From contig NC_088301.1 in the NCBI RefSeq assembly GCF_032854445.1, forward strand, positions 50,277,116 through 50,341,115: 64,000 nt of DNA, in the 5' to 3' direction. Source of the DNA: Liolophura sinensis. Taxonomy: Eukaryota; Mollusca; Polyplacophora; Chitonida; Chitonidae. Positions 25,611-39,055 of this stretch are shown here, one piece after another. The notes under the pieces are model-generated. The model ran no database searches and had not been told where the DNA came from. It saw only the letters and a list, made by a program, of their open reading frames with translations. Position 1 is the first letter of the stretch; each line of letters opens with the position of its first letter. A program made the position numbers and the translations under genes.

Positions 25611-26454
25611 TTTAGCTCAAGTACAGTAATATAAGCCTAACAACTAAGCCTTTGGGTGCAAACAAGATATAAAAAAAAATACATCTATGTGCCAAGGTGA
25701 GCACTAACAAGTTTTGAGGAAAATTTGGTGAACACATTTATGACATTTTAATACCGCATGTTGTAATAAATCATGTTATAATCATAAAGTGGGAGAGAAA
25801 TAGTTAAATTAGAAACAATTTTCACACAGAATAAAGAAACTGTTCAAAATTGGTAATCAATTTTCTAAATTTTTAAATATAGTTGCATCATAACTTTTTC
25901 ACACTTAACCTGTACATCAGTAGATGTTGTTGATGAGTATACTCATTAGCAACAGATGCCGATGTCAAATTCCACTCCATGCATTAATCAGGACCAAACA
26001 CAACCCATAATTTAGGATCAACCAACGTTGGCAGATATAAATAATGTCATTGCCAAGGAATTATAAACTGATAAAATCACAGATTTTAAACTAAACATTG
26101 AATTAGTCAAAATGTAAACAGATTTTACAAATTTCTGTGTCAAATACATGGTCACAGCAACCACATTTGGTCAGTAGGCCACATCTACAACAATACTTTT
26201 ATCCAGAAATCAAATGAGGTAAAGATTGAATGCTGTAATTACATTTATCCCACATCAGACTAAATACTCCGCTTTTCATTGGACAACAACAGTCACATGG
26301 GGAACAGATATATTCTCGAATCCCGCAGACACGTCAAAATGTGTTTGCTGAGTAGGCTATCTCCCTTTTTTGGGTTGTAAATACAATGGTCACATCGCCG
26401 AAGCATTTGCCTTATGCACTGAATTAATGGGTCTTTGAAATAAATTCATTACAT

Positions 26455-26541
26455 AGTTACTCAGGATACACAAATATATGGTGTGTCTGAGGATTATTGA
26501 TACACCATATATTTGCATATCCTATCACTGAGTAACCATGT
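26455..26541. mobile_element. Short palindromic element (MITE-like)
   Basis: Left arm gttactcaggatacacaaat and atatatggtgtgtc are matched in reverse complement by gatacaccatatat and tgcatatcctatcactgagtaac. The arms are about 35 nt with an 11-nt loop. No target duplication could be fixed. Confidence 0.65.
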
Positions 26542-27264
26542 AACTAAGAGAATGGTGCGACTATTTTAAAATTTAGCTGAACAGATACAAATGCACAGAA
26601 GAAACTGACATTTCATGAAAGCTAATTACCTGGGCTATTCTAAGAAAATAACATTGTATCGGATTTGTACTGATTGATTTTTTGCCAAAATCTCTGGTAT
26701 AGCATCTCTAATGTTTAAGTATTGTGAGGAGTCCATAAATGTGTCACTATGTTACAAAACTAACCCAAAGTAACTGTACATTAATTAAGGATGAGTTCAA
26801 AGTCTTGTTCACATCTTCTGCATTTCCATTTAAACTATAGTCTTCTTTCACAATGTTTCTTTTCATGTGCCCTTTAATATAGATTCTAATAATCTATTTT
26901 TACATTTCAGCGAGGACTTGAATTTATAGGTTACTGACCCCATGAAGTTGTTTCTTAAAACTTGAAGAATAATGCATTTAGTCTCAAATGTTCCCAAACA
27001 ATACAAAAATTGTGGTAGGCAATTACTGCATGAATGTTTGTTCCATCCTAGTCATGGAAATCCAAACTTTTCCCTTTTCTCCATACAGCCTTAAAACTGA
27101 CTGACGTTACACATGTGAATTTTTTTTAGCACAGCATTAAATTGATTTCAAATAAATTTCTCTATCAATACCATTATCCGATTAAAATCCAATTTTCAGA
27201 CTGCCTACAAAGGACACCATACTTTCCTATAAATGTACAGTATATGATGGACATGCTGTGTTAC

Positions 27265-27307
27265 CTGTATGTCTCAGGCGGTCCACGCACATATTCAGAT
27301 TCCTCAT
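27265..27307 (-). CDS. Candidate upstream coding exon of SLC26 (alternative 1)
   Basis: On the minus strand an ATG at 27307 opens 14 codons ending at donor ACAG|GTAACA, phase 1, which is the phase required by the exon at 22510. Joined, it would extend the protein in frame through Gly-Lys to the Met at 22505. The sequence has no family similarity, so it could equally be chance. Confidence 0.2.
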
Positions 27308-27961
27308 GACGGCAGAACTGTCAACACAATGAACTCCAACACAACCAGGAGATACAAATAAATACATTCTGAAGGTTATAATTAGCCACATACAAGCACC
27401 CTATCACTCTTGTGAAGAGGGAAAAGGCACCAGACCTCTATAACCAGCAGGTGTCAAGGTTAACCATCAACCAAAATAACTCTTCAACTAGATCGTACCC
27501 ATGCTTGATGAGATCCTTTCATCAGAAATATTTTACATGTAGCACTTACCAGTGGCGCCATCATGAAAAGCCTGTACTAGATAATAAGCACTGTGCTTAG
27601 GGTTACACAGAGGTAAATCATGGTTACCATTTTAGTGACACTAACTCTATGGAAAATGACAGATATATATATACAGCTAAATGATAAACAGTTCAAAAAC
27701 ATTTATTCCTGCAAAATAAATAAATAAAAGTTTTTATACACTCAGACTTAAAATTTAGAATTTTTCAAGTAACACATTTTTCTTAATTTTGACTGATTCA
27801 TCCACCTAACAAGGACACTTCAAAAGTTTTCTTGTGAAGTTAGATTAAATTATTATCAGAAAAACTTCAGTATAGGCATCCAAAGTATTATTTTAAAGCC
27901 TTTACATGCTTCTGAACATACGAAACTTCAGGTGAAATACAGTACACCAAGTACAAGTGTG

Positions 27962-27964
<3 letters not shown>

Positions 27965-28014
<50 letters not shown>
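27965..28014. repeat. (TA)n microsatellite
   Basis: About 50 bp of uninterrupted TA dinucleotides flanked by gtatg and catac. Confidence 0.95.
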
Positions 28015-28017
<3 letters not shown>

Positions 28018-31000
28018 CAGATCCTGCATGTGCAAGAATGAGTTATTATTCATTTATTTACTTTTTTGCCTTGGAGGAGTTATCAGGCTTACAAGCTAAA
28101 AGCTTGGAAGACTATTTCTCTTCCTTCGGCAATTCAAAAAAATACAGTGCAATGCACTTAAAACCCCTCAGCCTTCAGCACATGTACAATGTAATGAATA
28201 GATCCAACTTAATGGTGGTTTGTAATAATGTGTAGATCTTCTTAGAAAATGAAATATGAAGCAGGAGAATACCTCTTTACGGTAACAACTTGTTTGTTTA
28301 TTTCAGACTGCCATTGCAGTCTCTTATATAAAATTTAACTTAAAAGAATCCTATGACCTTAAAGAAAAAGGCCAAGATCGCTGAAAATCAATATGGTTCT
28401 TCCTCATGCCAAAATGTAAGTGTGGTGTTAGTTCGGTGAGTTTGAGCGAGGAATGTAAGCCACCAGCTCAGCCAGATACATAAACAGACCAACAGAAATG
28501 CATTAATAAATCATGTGACTTTTCCCCACAGTTCATTCAAATTGGCGTCCAACATGATGTTTTATCTCTTTATTTTTGTCGATAAGAAGCTTGCCAACGA
28601 CGTTTTAACAATAAAATTATGAGCAAACTCTGTTCTACCGCATCATCAGCCAGCCATTTTTCTTCTGATGAGCCATGTGAGGGGTCTTATATCTGGTCAA
28701 ATGACCTGCTTCACGGGAATCTGCCAGCCAAATGCTCATCATCTGCATTTAACTTTTTGACTGAGGCACTGACATTGTCTGCTCAATAGTTGAGCATTTA
28801 GCTCTCGCTTGAGGTGGGCTTCATGAGCACAAACCCTCCCTGTTCATTGTATCTTAAAATTTTCAACACTTTGACAATGACTACTGGTGTGAAATCAACC
28901 TTGTATCAAATGTGCCTTACATAACTGCCTTTTTGTATTATAAAATTTAATCTACATGATTGCATGTACACTTTTGTAAAAGGCTGTTGGATGGGTTGAA
29001 AAGGGTATGACCAGAAGACCTGACCAATCAGTGCAGCTCACAGGCTGTTTTTAGCTAGATCACACACAAATAGAATGTTGTAATTAACATTACTGTTAAA
29101 ACCTTCCACGAAATGCTGTGATGTAATCTATTTATCAGCGATTCAAAGTTACCTTTAACCCAGCACTTCAGAAACAAGGCTTTGCTCTTATGTATCAAAA
29201 GGCTTCACCCATGACAAAACAAAGCCTACTGTTACTACCTTGACGCAGTCATGATGACTCCATGTACAACTGTCAGCTGTAAATGTCTTTTTACTGACCT
29301 CAACACAAAAGAGCAGGGCAAGAACACCAAAATGTTTAAAATGATCCTGGGTTTCTTTCTCTTTCTTGGGTGTGGTTAATTAAAGGATACACGAAAAAGA
29401 ACTCTAAAATAGGTTATGGTTTTAAACAACAAAAGCTATGCCAAAATAAAATAAGCAAAAAATAATTTAATTTTTGAGGCACATTTTATCTTTTTTTCAA
29501 ATGTTTTTTCCAAAGTGATGTCAACAATGAATTCACTAGGAGTACAGGAACAGCTGAGCATCTCCAATCTTACACAGGTTCCTCTACATAGAGTTGTTTT
29601 GACAGCTATCACCATTGACATAACCATAGCAGACTACTTAATTTCTGGCCTGAGGGCTGGGGCTTGAGGAACAGCCCTGTCCTGTTGAAATTTTGCACAA
29701 AAAAGGGCTGCCTGGCCAATTTTTATATGGATCATTATGGAGACTAAGTAAATGTTTCATGTGGTGTTGCATGCATGATGAACCACGGTGAAATACATGG
29801 TTCAAGTAGTCAAGTAGAAAATACACCTTGGTTATATCTAATCTAGATCTGTATGAGACACATGAATTACAAACAATATTGCGGATAATTATGCACCCAA
29901 CTAGCATGTTGTACTCATGCCAACGTAGCCACACAAAGCAGAAATAATGTTATCTTCACTTTCGTGCCACTATAGAGCCAATGTCACTATAAAAGTACTT
30001 TATGCATGTAGGAAACCACTGAACTTTTACCTTAATGTTGATAGATAAATGATGGTTACAGTAATGATTTTTCCGTTATACAGTAATTATTAATTAGCAT
30101 AAATACATGGTATCATGGCAGGACATCCCCCTTGTGTCACTGTGGTTTTAATCACACAAATAAACTTACATTGCAAAGAGCTACTTCAGTGTCAAAACCT
30201 ACATGTCTTGAAAGCAGGATTAAATGATAAAGATCAAGAATTGCTTTCCTAAACCTACAAAAAATTGCACTGTACTAAAGCTGATGTTGTTAGTGACATC
30301 ACACTGGAAGATTTGATGTTACCCTTTGCTGATATAGAGTACTTTCAAAGACACATTATGTCAATCCAGCCTAAAACTTCACTCGATGTCATATCTGCCT
30401 GATTCATCATCCCATAAGGAATACTATCATGTCACATAAGGGAAAGTTTATGGAAACGGCGGAGGACTTTGTCTTTGAGGACTCTTAACTTACAGGGGTT
30501 AAATAGTTTCATTCATCCTAAATTTTTTCCAACCATGGTGTTCCATATGGTATTCTTCACATCATTTTCGTATTTCCTCATGTTTTCTCTTTGGAGTAAA
30601 GTAGCACTTTAAGATCAATACATGAACATTGCACAGCTATTATATTAACAATTTTGTAATTTATGGTATATTATCAGGCAGGCAGGGTGTCAGTGATGAA
30701 ACACCCCTCTCATACATACATATAAAACCCGGCCTCAATACATCCATTTCTCTGAGAGATACAACCTTTAACATCTACATTAACACTGATTCTAATACAC
30801 CAAATTTACTCTGCTTTACATGTAGGGCATCAACAATATAACATCCCCTTTTATTAATGTAAAAAACATTTATTCATTTAATTATCAGAATTTTAGACCA
30901 TACCAAAAAATATTCCACTTAATACAAGAAGGCAAATGGCATTATCATAGGAGCAGTTTGACTTCTCATTTCAAAATTTTCAACAGCTGTATTATTGTTA

Positions 31001-32045
31001 GAAGATTTTCAAATAACTTGTGGATTCAATGTATAGCAAACTGTAGGATGAACTCTAACTGAAAGGGGTCAGTTAAATTTTCCTGCTAGTTGACATACAG
31101 CCATGAGACTGGATATTTGTTCCAAGTTAGTACATACATGTATATCAATATACTAACCTGAATGTTTCAACATTATTTCTAAATATTTATATATTATATT
31201 TCTATAATATTGGGATGGTATAACCTTATGCCATGATGTCCAGTAACACTCAATCATATCAGGCCAAACTACTTTTTTTTTCTGTTTTACTAAACCAATC
31301 AGTACTTGGTCCAATAACTTATGCTCAGTGCCAAGCAGCAAAGAACCAATACAATCATTATTATATAGCTATAAATGTGGTCCAATGTAATCAGTCAGAC
31401 CACATGAGCCTCCTGTACTTGGAGTAATACTGAATCCCGGAAAGCCATATTTTTTTTCATACTGTATGGAGGCAAAGCAAGGTAACTTTATATGCTACAA
31501 GTACTGGGGAGCCGCACCATTGTGTTTATCGTTTGCTCTCCATATTTTTGTAAACAATGACGAGGAAATGTGTAAGGGCAAAAAGATTTCATTATTTGTT
31601 GATTTCCAAATTCTGCAAAACAGAAAAGCGAAGATCAAAAGCAACTTAGGAATATATCATCCCAATATGCGTTTTCATGGTACTCATACTTTCGTGTCAG
31701 TTGAAAAAAAAAAAAAATTCTGAACACGAGATCGACTGAATCGTTTGAATCAAAATGAATTTGAATTTGGTACGCAGTCTGCTTATGCTGTAGACTGTAG
31801 TATGTTCAGCAGTATTTATTTCTATGAAAGGTGTCGCTTCTTCTGCTCTAGTGCTCACAGTGTTAATGCCACAAAAACCCATGAGGCGATGCTACAAACC
31901 CTGGATACAGAGTGCATTGCCTGCTGAGAATAGTGAGAACAGTGAGAACTTCCTCCAAGGCCAGCTTAACCTGTACATGTATCTTCAATCGTTAATTTTT
32001 GATGAGGTTTTAGGTCCTCAAAAAGGTTCAGCTATATAATAAATA
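28015..32045. other. Gene-free stretch
   Basis: No supported exon or RNA gene. Open frames of 60-98 codons on both strands lack domains and splice context. Base composition is uniformly AT-rich. Confidence 0.45.
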
Positions 32046-32216
32046 GGTCACTGTGAAGTGTTTTGTACATTATTGAGTGATGTTGTGCTCTCCATGTTGT
32101 GTTGAAAATCCGCATTGAACGAGATGCCTCGTCACCTCTCGTCCAATAAGGATTTTCAACACAACATGGACTCTTACAATACCACTCCATAATGTACAAA
32201 ACACTTCACAGTAACC
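32046..32216. mobile_element. MITE-like palindromic element with TA target duplication
   Basis: The left end starts GGTCACTGTGAAGTGTTTTG and the right end, in reverse complement, starts GGTTACTGTGAAGTGTTTTG. The inner arms (catgttgtgttgaaaatcc) also pair. The element is 171 bp and is flanked on both sides by TA, as expected for Tc1/mariner-type insertions. No transposase is inside. Confidence 0.8.
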
Positions 32217-33226
32217 TAATGTTATCAAGTCTGGACCTTTATGAGCTAACTCAACATTGAACCAAGGCTTTTTCACTTATGAGACAGTGGCTTGAACTAC
32301 TTGATCAATGCAGCACAGGGATAAAATTAGCGTGCGCCATGAGTATTAAACTTAGTGACATAACGCCTCAGACAAAGCCACTACCAGAAAGTAATGTCAG
32401 TTAACATGCCATCTTTGCAAAGAGCTAATCACTTAAAGTATGAAAACCCAGTATCAGTGACAGGATTAATCTTGTGCAAGGAAAAATACATATTGAGGAC
32501 CATGGCTTCTAGTTGATACAGCAAGCTTGACATGAACAGTAGATGAAGTAATCACTCAGGTATAATGACTCAGTTGGAGATGTGCTCCTATCATTACATG
32601 GTTCAGCCTTGAAGTTGTATGGTCATCAGCAACTGGAACCAGCTCTGTACAACCAACTGAGTTGTGTTTAAAGCCCTGGTGTATTCCAAGCATAAGTTTG
32701 TATTCAAGCACCTGTGACTTTGGCCCACATTAAAGGCATAAAAGGCAGCGAAGGCACATTAGGACTGGGGAGGGGGGCAGAGTATCAGACCTGTGAATCT
32801 CTTTTTCCTGTATTTCGAATCCTCTGACAAATGCTAAATTACCCACCTTACCAACTTGTTTCACCTACATTTACCTTCAAGCATTTACAGTCCTTCGCTC
32901 CTTATCCACAGTTAGGGTTTTGTCTGGTTATGTTCATACTGAACAATACTTTGACAAGCAAAATCTGCGACACGTCCTCATCACTCACACTTTCACTTTT
33001 ACATGTGTATCTGCCATCATGTATGCATGAATCAATTGCTTACGTCAAACACATCACAATTCTAAGTCATTACGAATGGAGCCATTTCTGACTAGAACAG
33101 CAGCATGCCATTAGTCTTATCACAATAAGTCACCACAGCTGTGGCGAATGTTGCTTATATCTGAAAATTCTGACTGCCACAACTGTTCTGTGTCATTTGG
33201 TATGGAAGACTTCGACACCTTTTCCC

Positions 33227-33780
33227 CTCGAAAGACTCCAACTCCTTTTCTTATACTGGTCTAGTGCCATTGGAGACTTGATGCTTACAATGTTAATTTC
33301 GTACTCAACTAAAGACCAGTCAATCGTCTTTGTTACAGAACAAGTCTCACGCAAATAAAAGACATCAACCTGCTTTGTGCAACCACCGCACCGCCACCGA
33401 AAATCCCTACTCAGTTTAGAATAGATTTATTACAGTCACGCATGCTCCCACGTTATACGTTCCTAGGCAAATGCTGCCATCTTCACACTGCACTATGAAG
33501 CAGGACATTTGCATAGCTGCTTAACATGGCGATATTCGTCGAGGAGCGTATACCGAGGAAGCCTTCATGGCTATAATAAATCTATTCTAAATCGAGTAGT
33601 GATATATAGTGGTGGTGCGGTGGGTGCAGAAAACTGGTCTTTAGGTTGGTGTCTTTTATTTGTGCAAGACTTAATCGACAACGATGACAATCGGCCTGGA
33701 CCTTCGTTAAGTACGAAATTAACACTGTAAGCGTCGAGACGACGCTGGAACAGTATAAGAAAAAGAGATCTTTCGAGGCA
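33227..33780. mobile_element. Long imperfect inverted repeat (fold-back element or hairpin-RNA locus)
   Basis: The arm 33227-33480 pairs with 33525-33780. Matching blocks include cctcgaaaga, ttcttatact, gttaatttcgtact, aaataaaagaca-caacct, cccaccgcacc (with one mismatch) and tttagaatagatttatta. The arms are about 255 bp, roughly three-quarters identical by eye, around a loop of about 45 bp. No open frame of note runs through it. Confidence 0.8.
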
Positions 33781-35119
33781 AGCATGAAGTCAATATGATA
33801 GTGATAACCTCTGTAAGCTTATCATGAATGGAAAATGTATAGTAATTTACCAAGGAGAAGATCAGCTGTCCACTTGAGGTATCATCTGACTGCCTTTAAC
33901 CTGCGAGTCACTTCTGACCCGGGTGTAATTCTATACAGTCCCAAGTAGAAACGCCTACAACCTTTGTAAAGCACCTGTGGCGTTGTTGTCGTTGTTGGGA
34001 GCCGAGCTTGCTGGATGGGTTGTCAAGCAAATGACTGGCCTATGGAGCCAGTTCTGATCGTTTGACTTTGCTCCTTCGGTCAAAAGCAGGAAGTGTAAAG
34101 ACTTTAAAGTCAATCACATACAACCTCAAAATACATCTCGCGCAATCTCAGAAGCTTTTTACAAATCAAACTGTAAGACCTTCCCGGCAATGACAGTCAC
34201 GTTTGTGTAGTTGACAAGCGGGGCTTCTACTTCCGGCACACGCTGAACCAATCAACGGACGGCTTTTATTTGAAGAGGCTCTAGTGGATTACCCTCTAAA
34301 GTGGCATATGTCAGTCTATCACGTCGCAAAAGTGTTCCCAACCTTTTCCTCAAGACACAGTTCACCAAGCACGAACACGTTTATGAAACACTTACACACC
34401 TGGACACATTTGTGACACATTCAGATCAAACAGGGGAAACAGACTGAAAGATCGTATTGTTTAATACATACGATCTACCAAGTTTTCAGAAACGGTAACT
34501 GGATTCACCATTGGACGAAATTTGTTTTCTTTGCAGGAGTGAGTGAGTGAGTGAGTGTCTGGGGTTTTCTTAGCAGGAATATACAGGTGTATCTATATGA
34601 CACATCTTGGATATAATGTGACACATTGTATCCCAGGACACATAAACCCGAAATTTAAGTATCCATACCGTTTATGTAACAATATAGAAGTACGCTATGT
34701 GTAACCTATAGCTACAACTTTCTTAAATTGAAATGCCAGTGTTACTTAAAACACGTTCTGACTTTCTTTTACAGCGTAGAGAGCTTTAGGCCAATATAGT
34801 GCATATTTATCTTTTATGTTTATTAACGCCTAATAGGCCTACTCATGATTTCTCAAATTTACCTGTTATAATACTGAAATAGATTCTGTGGGATTTGTAA
34901 ACCATGTGTAATCCTAGTTTCTTGGATTCTGCTGTCATATTGCAGTGCTGTTGTGTTTTTCAAACAGGTCTTCAATACATGATTAACTGTCTATATACTG
35001 TGCCACATGGAACCAGTTAAAGAAAAATAAAGAAAAGAAAAAATGTATGACGTCACCTGAGAATGTGTTTCACAGTGTGGACGTTCTTTCTCCAAGCACG
35101 ATGGTTCGCCCATGGTACA

Positions 35120-35122
<3 letters not shown>
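33781..35122. other. Gene-free stretch with some promoter-like features
   Basis: No coding exon found. The part at 33.9-34.4 kb is richer in CpG than its surroundings and has a CCAAT box (gaaccaatc), so it might be a promoter or a 5' noncoding exon of a minus-strand gene. A short (gtga)n run is at 34.54 kb. The evidence is weak. Confidence 0.3.

Positions 35123-35170
<48 letters not shown>
35123..35170. repeat. (TA)n microsatellite
   Basis: About 47 bp of TA dinucleotides. Confidence 0.95.
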
Positions 35171-35894
35171 TGAGCTCAGTGTTCTAACAAAGAAGGAAAA
35201 CTTTCATCAGTCTTGACTAAATATATAGACTAGCTCCCACGACACCCTGGCTCCCTATTATAGTTAGTTACCGGTACTATATAGCTGGGCAACAAAGTAT
35301 TTTCCATTACCTGAACTTTTCCAGATTAACCTGCATAACAGCACGAATGTTTCCACCGAGAATTCGGATATAGATTGACGTGGGAACAGTGAGCACATGC
35401 ATAGAATCGCGGAATCTACGTCATAAAAATACTTTTCCGAGAATAACTCTTTCTGCTACCATTCTGTGGGATTCTTGGTATTTCTTTCTGGAAGTCAAAA
35501 TTTGGCATTGTGTTTTTCTTGAAGTTCTATACGGCTTAATGATATGTCAAATTATTATAATCTACCTCGCTTTTATGTTCACGCTTTCAGCCGTAAAGGT
35601 CAGGCGTAGGCCTACTTTACACCGAAATCTATATGAGCACATTTCAAGACCACCAGATCTGAAAGCACAACTTTTGAAGTTTGTCAAAATGTCTTCCGTA
35701 TGGCTCCATTGTATAGCTTAAGTGGTTTCAGTATGGACTAACAGACGTTGCAGGCACAACATGTAAAACAAATCCTGACGGTAACCCTCAAACATTAGCG
35801 GACAAGAATTAAGAAGTGGAAAGTATCTTTAGAGTTATCTCCCTTATCGCCACATAACCCTCTAAACGGTTATATAATTATTTAAGTATGTATG

Positions 35895-36210
35895 TATGTA
35901 TATGTGTTTTGGGCTTAACGTCGATCGTACTTAATCGTTCAGTCATATGACGACGAGGAGCCAATAGGTATAATGTGTCTTTTTGTAGCAGGGCGATTCC
36001 ATGCCACAAAAGTGCCGTTGGAGCTGAAAACATCAGACATGACACCCATCCAGTCACATTATACTGTCACAGGGCCAACGAGTCATGTTTCCTTGCTGAC
36101 TACCATGCGAGGCAGCAGCAAGTACCATTTTTAGCCCTTTGATCTAGGGGTTTCCCAACGTCACGGCGAATGTTCTAACCATTAGGCCAACGAAGCGGTC
36201 GGTTTATTTT
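35895..36210. repeat. Interspersed repeat of a SINE-like type
   Basis: Carries ttttgggcttaacgtcg, gggcgattccatgccacaaa, ccagtcacattatactgtca, gccaacgagtcatgtttcct and, near the end, ggcgaatgttctaaccatta. The last block resembles the tRNA-like head of a SINE on the minus strand. I recall near-identical repeats from mollusc genomes; not verified. Confidence 0.6.
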
Positions 36211-37400
36211 TAATCAAGGATGTGTTTATATATGCTTCAACCATAAACTGCGCACCCACTCCAAAAAGTGGTATGTTGTTTGCTTTTAGACGCATTATAC
36301 AGAGCAGCTAGAATAATAAAAAGTGGTATGGATTAACCATTAGGATTTTCATCCAATAACATGACATTTTTGAGCATATAAACCTATGTATATATATTTA
36401 TACATGTAAATGTACTTCTAAACAAATAATTTTGTCTGATGCGAATCAGTTTTGGAACACTTTTGTACTCTGTTAAACAACGCAAGGAGTGCAAAATACA
36501 CTTCCACAGAATAATACTTACGCATTATTTACGTTTATACTATATGACAACATGATAATGACATATCCATTTGACCTGGATACTATTTTGAGGTCAAAAC
36601 TTGGAAGGTGTGTGGGCTGTAGTTGAATGAAAAGGGAATTTGCCTAGATTTCTCCGCTATCACTCTAAGTGAGGCGGTCTAACGTTCCTTGAAGAGCATT
36701 CGTCTTCCACCAATCTATGTTGGCCATATCTGCACGTCACATGAGCACGTGGGAAAATCTGTCAGCAACTCACGAAAGGTTGATGGTTGATCAGGCATTG
36801 AAGATACACATTCTGTAATATGCCATTCAACAAAAATCAATCAAATCGAATCATATCAAATGCTCAAGGGATATGGATTGGATTCCGCGTCTGGATTATC
36901 GACAAGATCTTCACTGTTATCACTGAATTCAATGAATCTATAATCTATGAAAAAAATACATCATCTTTGTAATCCAGAAAGTAAACTCCATGTAACCATG
37001 CAACGTCTACAGCTTCCTTGTAGAAAGATTTCTAATATTGCCATATACCGTTCAAAAAGTTTTAAAAGTTCACAGCAACTGAAGAAGCATGTGTAATGCA
37101 AAGGTATACAGGTTGGTACATAAATGTGAAATTTATGCCAATTGCAGTGATACAGGATAAACGACTTATACATGTATTCCTACAACACTAAGATAGGTAT
37201 ATGAATCCAATGCTGCCATGAATATGTATCTCGTCATAGCCCAAGGGGATTTATTGGGGGAAAAATCGAAAAGAAGCGGGAAAATACAAGTATCAGAATA
37301 TACGGATGTGAAAACATGTATAATTGTAACTTAAAACGGTATTTATAAAACAGACAGTTGTAAATGACATCTCTCCAACATACATCAGTGCAAACGTTAC
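36211..37400. other. Gene-free stretch
   Basis: AT-rich sequence with no supported exon or RNA gene and no clear repeat structure. Confidence 0.4.
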
Positions 37401-37542
37401 CTTTGGACTGTGCGTTCTGGCCAGGTGGATGGCACCAAGGCGCACCTGTTCCGTTAGGAATCTCCTGGCCATCTTGGCTACCTGCAATGGCTGCAGCTTT
37501 GTCCACTTGTGTTCGTTTTAATTGTCCAGGGGACGATGACAT
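37401..37542 (-). CDS. Candidate first coding exon (of SLC26, or of an unidentified minus-strand gene)
   Basis: A minus-strand ATG at 37542 opens 47 codons (start MSSSPGQLKRTQVDK) to a good donor, AAAG|GTAACG, in phase 1. That phase fits the SLC26 exon at 22510. The region is markedly richer in GC and CpG than its surroundings. A second frame over the same bases reads MARRFLTEQVRLGAIHLAR and looks equally protein-like, and there is another donor-like GCAG|GTAG inside. So this is probably a real exon or first exon, but the frame and the gene it belongs to are open. Confidence 0.35.
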
Positions 37543-37632
37543 TTTTAGGCTTCTTAAAAATCCTTTTTACCCCATTTTTACTACGTCGAAAAAGTGTGCC
37601 TTGGTGCCTCCAGTACGAAAAAAGCTTCTATG

Positions 37633-37779
37633 GCGGACAACCTAGTACAAAGCTTGAGTTATAGGCGTACACTGTCAGTTAAGGTTGTTTTATCTGATAA
37701 TACCTCAATAGATATGACACGTGACAAGTTGAAATTGATAACTCTGACTTTGCGAACAAATATCCAGACTACCCTGTGA
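37633..37779 (+). other. Divergent ATG frame beside the minus-strand exon
   Basis: ATGGCGGACAACC opens 48 codons to a TGA. The ATGGCG context resembles many animal start sites and it faces away from the minus-strand ATG 90 bp away, as in a bidirectional CpG-rich promoter. The product has no recognisable domain and there is no supporting exon downstream. Confidence 0.2.
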
Positions 37780-39055
37780 CAGATCATACTGAGCATATTT
37801 AATATCGAAGATCTTTTTATTACCCGTCGTGAGCGCAAGAATATATCTCCACGTTTATGCTAATTGCGTAAAGAATAAAAAAGAATTCATTAAGTAAGTA
37901 AACTATAAGAGATTAGTTGTGAGTTCATGTTTATATTAACACTTGTAAATGTTAAAATTATATAACGAAAAACCTGTATCAGCAATACCTCGTGTCTAAC
38001 ACTATTTCCATCACTAAATTAGTAAAGGTCTTAAGATCCAAATGGATTTTACTATATCAATGGATGCCGATTGGAAATGTTATAGCAAAATAAAATGTTA
38101 CAACCACTTTCAGTTGAAAATAGTTTTCTCATATAAAACTTGTCGTCAGACTTAGAAATGAGCTTGGCACATACTTGATGTTGTTCCATGCGTTGACTTC
38201 TGTTACAAGGTAATAAAATTACAGATTTCACTTCACTTAGAATTTATATTTTAGGAGTCTATATTGCTTGCAAAGGAACGCTTTGAGTTTCACGCGATGA
38301 CAATCAGCTACTATGCAGGTAAATACTTATCCATGTGAATAACCTTATCATGCACGGGAACACTTCCATTTGACGTCGATTTGACTTTCCACGCTGACAT
38401 TGAACAGGATAGATACACTGGGGTGTGACACGCTTTGTAAACGGCCCTTTTATTGACGTGAGTATAAAATGCTTAAAAAAAAAACATGCGTGGTAAGTTG
38501 CATACGTCCACCATACAACTTACTTTTCATTTAATATATGCATTACGTGTGTTTCAAACTGACATGGAAATCTTGTCAAGATGTTTAACTTTTAACTTTT
38601 TCCTAATTAGCCTACTTATTCGCGGAGGAAAAGTTTATATTGTTGGCTAATGGATGAATACGTCGCATATAGCTAAATCGGCAGTGTTTTCTTTTTTTTT
38701 TTTTTTTTTTTTGACGTCGCGTCAGAACGATTTTTTCAGAAGTGTTTTGTTTTTATGGATGATGCATGTCTTGTTGTTTTGAAAACAAACAAGAGAGCAT
38801 CAAGATGACTTTAACCTAACTATAAATGCATAAAAAATACAAATAAATCTGCGTGCACAATAATTAAGCTATAATTTTTTATAAAGTGGGATTAGCAATG
38901 ACCAACGTTAAAAATTATTCGCGTATATGGCTCGACTTATGTCACAAATTCTTTCCTGAGTGTTTTTGGAGACGAAAATATAAAATACGAGTTTAGCTAT
39001 GCATTTACTGTTATTTTGCCCAATTAACACTATTAAACTATTATTTTATGTCCAG
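37780..39055. other. Gene-free AT-rich stretch
   Basis: Nothing supported beyond a T run at 38692-38713. Confidence 0.45.

Noticed and set aside
27957..28235. 92-codon frame starting in an Ile-Tyr run
   Set aside because: Again begins in a (TA)n tract and has no further support.
31466..31723. 85-codon plus-strand frame with ordinary-looking composition
   Set aside because: No homology recognised, no splice sites in phase and no neighbouring exon; ends in an A run.
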